From Ignavibacteria bacterium UBA2333 (GTDB taxonomy: Bacteria > Bacteroidota > Ignavibacteria > Kapaibacteriales > Kapaibacteriaceae), in the NCBI GenBank assembly GCA_002344895.1, contig DDUR01000024.1, forward strand, positions 62,001-126,000: a DNA stretch of 64,000 bases. Direction: 5' to 3'. Under the pieces are notes generated by a model. It saw only the letters and a program-made list of their open reading frames with translations. It was not told where the DNA came from and did not search any database. Below, piece by piece: positions 61,237 through 64,000 of this stretch (positions are counted from its first letter, which is position 1; each line of letters begins with the position of its first letter). A program made the position numbers and the translations under genes.

Positions 61237-61839
61237 TCACGAAGAAGGTGACTCCATGCTGTCGGTTGACCCGGTGCCAACGGAATAGCCACGATTTCGC
61301 GCGTATTCCTCTAGAGCAGCACCGAGTAATTTCCGTGCACGGTGCAGTCGTGAACGGACCGTCCCAATGGGACAGTCGATGAACTCTGCGATCTCCTCAT
61401 ACGTGAATCCTTCGATGTCACAGAGGATGATCACCGTTCTGAACTCTTCCGGCAAGGCCTGAATGGCCGTTGACACTTCGTCGTCCAGAGCGTTGTCAAA
61501 CATTCTCTCCTCAAGCGTGGATGTTGATTCCACAGCTTGAGGCCGAACGGTCTCGTAGAAATCCTCGACGGCGTCGTACTCGACCGTATCGGGTGACTTC
61601 GAAGTCTTACGATATCGGTTGATGTACGAGTTCTTGAGAATACGAAACAGCCATGCCTTACAATTCGTTCCCCGTTCAAAAGAATCAAAGAATCGAAAGG
61701 CCTTCAGAAAGGTTTCCTGCACGAGATCTGCCGCATCATCATCGTCACGTGTGAGGCGTACGGCAAAGTTGTACAGTGCTGCCATGTGCGGCACTGCCTC
61801 TGTCTCAAAGTCCTTCTGACGCTGTTCGAGAGAAACCAT
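61237..61839 (-). CDS. ECF-type RNA polymerase sigma factor
   Basis: 200 residues. Region 2 includes DDAADLVQETFLKAFRFFDSF, and region 4 includes LPEEFRTVIILCDIEGFTYEEIAE and the recognition helix PIGTVRSRLHRARKLL. It is of the RpoE/SigR-like group. The anti-sigma gene follows after 14 bases, and pepA lies 10 bases upstream on the same strand, so the operon is pepA-sigma-anti-sigma-tlpA. Confidence 0.94.
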   Translation of the reverse strand: MVSLEQRQKDFETEAVPHMAALYNFAVRLTRDDDDAADLVQETFLKAFRFFDSFERGTNCKAWLFRILKNSYINRYRKTSKSPDTVEYDAVEDFYETVRPQAVESTSTLEERMFDNALDDEVSTAIQALPEEFRTVIILCDIEGFTYEEIAEFIDCPIGTVRSRLHRARKLLGAALEEYARNRGYSVGTGSTDSMESPSS

Positions 61840-61849
61840 CCGTGGTTAC

Positions 61850-63334
61850 TTACCAGGTACGGAGCATGTGTGTAAGGAGACGTACACCAACACCCGTGCC
61901 ACCCTTCGGTGTATACGGTCCGGCCTTCGGAGAAATTCCCGTACCGGCAATGTCAAGATGTACCCATGGATACGTTACAAAGTGTTTGAGGAAGAGTGCT
62001 GCTGTAATGGCACCACCCATCCGGCCTCCAGAATTTTTAATGTCTGCATAATCCGAAGAGATGAGTTCCTCATACTCTTCATAGAGTGGCAGTTCACAGA
62101 CATATTCATTTGTCACACCAGCAGCAGCTCGAAGTCGATTCTTTAACGAATCGTCTGTTCCCATCATGCCAGTTGTGATTGTTCCAAGTGCTACAACACA
62201 GGCGCCTGTTAATGTGGCAAGGTCAACAACGGCCTGTGGTTTGTAACGGTCTGCATAACACAGGGCATCGGCGAGAATGAGTCGACCTTCTGCATCGGTA
62301 TTGTCAATCTCAGCCGTCTTTCCATTCATAAACGTCAGAATGTCGCCCGGTACAATTGCTGAGCCGCTCGGCATGTTATCCGTTGCCGGAACGAGACCAA
62401 CAATGTTCTTCTTTAAGCCAAGACGAGCAATAGTATGCATGGTGCCAATCACGGAGGCAGCTCCGTGCATGTCACCCTTCATATCACTCATACCAGCTGC
62501 AGGCTTGATGGATATCCCACCTGTATCGAAGGTGACACCTTTACCAACGAGGACTATCGGCTTCTCGGATTTTGGGCCCTTCATGTATTCCATGATGATA
62601 AACGTCGGTGGACGTTCACTGCCCTTATTAACTCCTAACAAGCCACCCATCTTGAGTGCTTGAATCCGACGCTTGTCAAGGACGGTTGTCGAAAATCCAG
62701 CCTTACGGCCGATCTCCGTAGCACGTTTGGCAAGAGATTCCGGATAGATCTCGTTGTTTGGCGCGTTGGCGAGGTCGCGAGCAATTGTCACACCTTCGGC
62801 AATAATCGTCGCCGTATCAACACCTGCCTTGAGCCCCTTTTGTAGCCCCTTATCAGAAGTGTACACTGTAAACTTCGTTACGAGACCGCCGTTTTCCTTA
62901 CTCTCCGTCTTGTACTTGTCGAATGCATACTGGCTGAGAACGGAACCTTCCGTCACTGCCTGGGCTGCTTCTTCCGTTGAAATGCCCTTCACGACCGGCA
63001 GTTCGAGTGCTACGTGACGACACTTCAGCTGTGCGGCACGACGTGTGGCAGCTGCTGCGGCTCTACGTAATGACTCCACAGTCACATCGGAACGATCTCC
63101 AAGACCTGCCAAGATAATTCTAGGGGCTGAAGCAGCACTTCCGGTATAGGCGACGGCCACTGAATTCCGCTTTCCGGAGAAATCACCGGACGAAATGAGT
63201 GGCTGGACGTGGGGGATCTCAGCAATGAGTGCCTTGGTAACCGACGTGAATTCTTGCTTATCGGCTGCGATGAAGACGACGATGGCATCTGCCTTCATCG
63301 ATCGACGTACGCCAATGGCGCTGGAAACGGACAT
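61850..63334 (-). CDS. pepA: Leucyl aminopeptidase (M17)
   Basis: 494 residues from the ATG at 63334; an ATG at 63379 adds 15 residues. Metal and active-site motifs: VGKGVTFDTGGISIKPAAGM near residue 265, MKGDMHGAA near 285 and NTDAEGRLILADAL, the M17 signature, near 345. It removes N-terminal residues from peptides in the cytoplasm, working as a hexamer. A perfect GCCCCTT pair at 62833-62851 encodes SDKGLQKGLKAG in the N-terminal domain. Confidence 0.95.
   Translation of the reverse strand: MSVSSAIGVRRSMKADAIVVFIAADKQEFTSVTKALIAEIPHVQPLISSGDFSGKRNSVAVAYTGSAASAPRIILAGLGDRSDVTVESLRRAAAAATRRAAQLKCRHVALELPVVKGISTEEAAQAVTEGSVLSQYAFDKYKTESKENGGLVTKFTVYTSDKGLQKGLKAGVDTATIIAEGVTIARDLANAPNNEIYPESLAKRATEIGRKAGFSTTVLDKRRIQALKMGGLLGVNKGSERPPTFIIMEYMKGPKSEKPIVLVGKGVTFDTGGISIKPAAGMSDMKGDMHGAASVIGTMHTIARLGLKKNIVGLVPATDNMPSGSAIVPGDILTFMNGKTAEIDNTDAEGRLILADALCYADRYKPQAVVDLATLTGACVVALGTITTGMMGTDDSLKNRLRAAAGVTNEYVCELPLYEEYEELISSDYADIKNSGGRMGGAITAALFLKHFVTYPWVHLDIAGTGISPKAGPYTPKGGTGVGVRLLTHMLRTW
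62833..62851 (-). repeat. Perfect AAGGGGC pair in pepA (period 12)
   Basis: Two exact heptamers; the spacer on the minus strand reads TACAA. Confidence 0.9.
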
Positions 63335-63458
63335 CGAATGTTCCTTACGTTGACGAAGTGCGAACGCGTTCTGCTCCAAAGAGGGTTGTGGAGTCGTTGT
63401 GGAGTGACTGCGCCCGATGAATCAGACAATTTACGGAATCATCACTAACATCATGAAG

Positions 63459-64000
63459 TCACGACGGCTTAAAGACGTGATAGAGTCTGAATCCAACGTC
63501 TGGTGTGGCCCGCACTGGCAGGCGGACATATCCACCTTTTAACCAGAGCTGCATTTGATCGGCATAGTGGGCATTGAGTGGTTGGCCGGAGACACCTCCC
63601 GGTACAACACTGAACTGTATGCTGTCAGCCATGTCACTGATAACACGCATGGAGGCATGGACACGCACGGAATACGGACTCCAGAGTTTCCATTCCGTGT
63701 TGTTGATTGTCGTATTCGAACCGCCCATTTCATATGGTCCCTGATTCATAACAGGTGCCATGAGTGGATGTGCGCCAAACTGGTGCTGGAACGTAATGGT
63801 GTGTAACGCTCCAAACTTCCATTGCTGAGGCTGATCACTTTGAAACGTCGTTCGTAACTCGCGAATGGCTTCAATAAAACTCCGAACTACGATCCAAGAC
63901 ATCGTTTCTCGTTGAGGTGTCCGGATATCATCGAACAGTATATGATTTGGTTGACGGACGAGTTCTTCCATTCTACGAGTGGGAATGCTCGTGACAAACA
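63459..64000 (-). CDS. Penicillin acylase family protein, C-terminal part (runs off the window)
   Basis: At least 180 residues, open through the window edge at 64000. The sequence MGGSNTTINNTEW, VISDMADS and VVPGGVSGQPLNAHYADQMQLWLKGGY matches the C-terminal end of N-terminal-nucleophile acylases (penicillin acylase, PvdQ, AHL acylases). The catalytic Ser and the alpha subunit would lie beyond the window. It lies about 120 bases upstream of pepA on the same strand. The substrate is not predictable from this part. Confidence 0.85.
   Translation of the reverse strand, partial: FVTSIPTRRMEELVRQPNHILFDDIRTPQRETMSWIVVRSFIEAIRELRTTFQSDQPQQWKFGALHTITFQHQFGAHPLMAPVMNQGPYEMGGSNTTINNTEWKLWSPYSVRVHASMRVISDMADSIQFSVVPGGVSGQPLNAHYADQMQLWLKGGYVRLPVRATPDVGFRLYHVFKPS

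Overview
The window reads as a contiguous, gene-dense chromosomal segment (about half GC, many 4-base ATGA overlaps) from a Gram-negative bacterium of the Bacteroidota/Chlorobiota group. Supporting signs are two large secreted proteins with type IX secretion (T9SS) C-terminal sorting domains, a TonB-dependent receptor followed by two DUF4249 lipoproteins, an HpnC/HpnD squalene pair, 7TM-type SpoIIE phosphatase signalling and several sigma/anti-sigma modules. An Ignavibacteria/Kapabacteria-type member is my best guess, but no rRNA is present to settle it. There is no transposase, integrase, phage gene or CRISPR array.

Layout. 1-1155: tail of an operon with a His/Asp-rich membrane protein and a Spy-like periplasmic protein. 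1171-5018 (-): dnaE and a small PHA-granule-type protein. 5117-8614: large T9SS protein, closed by a strong bidirectional terminator. 8802-11469 (-): PhnE/PhnC transporter genes, then an ECF sigma factor with a small membrane partner. 11589-14504 (+): DUF6249-like membrane protein, HAD phosphatase, cmk, ispH. 14532-18956 (-): a lone nuoE, then hpnD, hpnC and a PpiD-like chaperone. 19078-21111 (+): ParB-fold protein, metallo-beta-lactamase-fold hydrolase and Rieske protein as one overlapping operon. 21377-23773: an arsenic locus (AraC regulator, Acr3 pump, ArsC). 23816-25989 (-): tRNA-Gly(CCC) directly abutting a SpoIIE phosphatase gene. 26021-27961 (+): GH57 glycosidase. 27974-31209 (-): recA followed by a RecX ORF that runs in frame into a secreted PD40/OmpA protein. 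31449-37856 (+): a 2,135-residue repeat-rich T9SS protein.

37964-40367 (-): MsbA-like ABC exporter and an SDR. 40401-44933 (+): YgfZ-like, pteridine-reductase-like SDR, SirB1-like and thioredoxin-domain genes. 44942-47942 (-): ATP-grasp-like protein, YtcJ-like amidohydrolase, ferredoxin. 48106-52177 (+): TonB receptor plus two DUF4249 paralogues. 52234-56862 (-): PBP4, an RdgB-CMD fusion, a class V aminotransferase and a TrmH methyltransferase. 56894-59734 (+): pyrimidine-nucleoside phosphorylase and an unrecognised secreted protein. 59775-63334 (-): pepA, ECF sigma, anti-sigma and a TlpA-like protein. 63459-64000 (-): the C-terminal end of a penicillin-acylase-family protein.

The most unusual signal is not a gene. 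Pairs of the heptamer AAGGGGC, as direct repeats 8-13 bases apart, recur about twenty times. They lie inside unrelated genes, on both strands and in two reading frames, so they look like a genome-wide DNA-level motif. Other points of interest are the RecX/OmpA continuous ORF, the tRNA whose 3' end sits one base from a GTG start codon, and the RdgB-CMD fusion.
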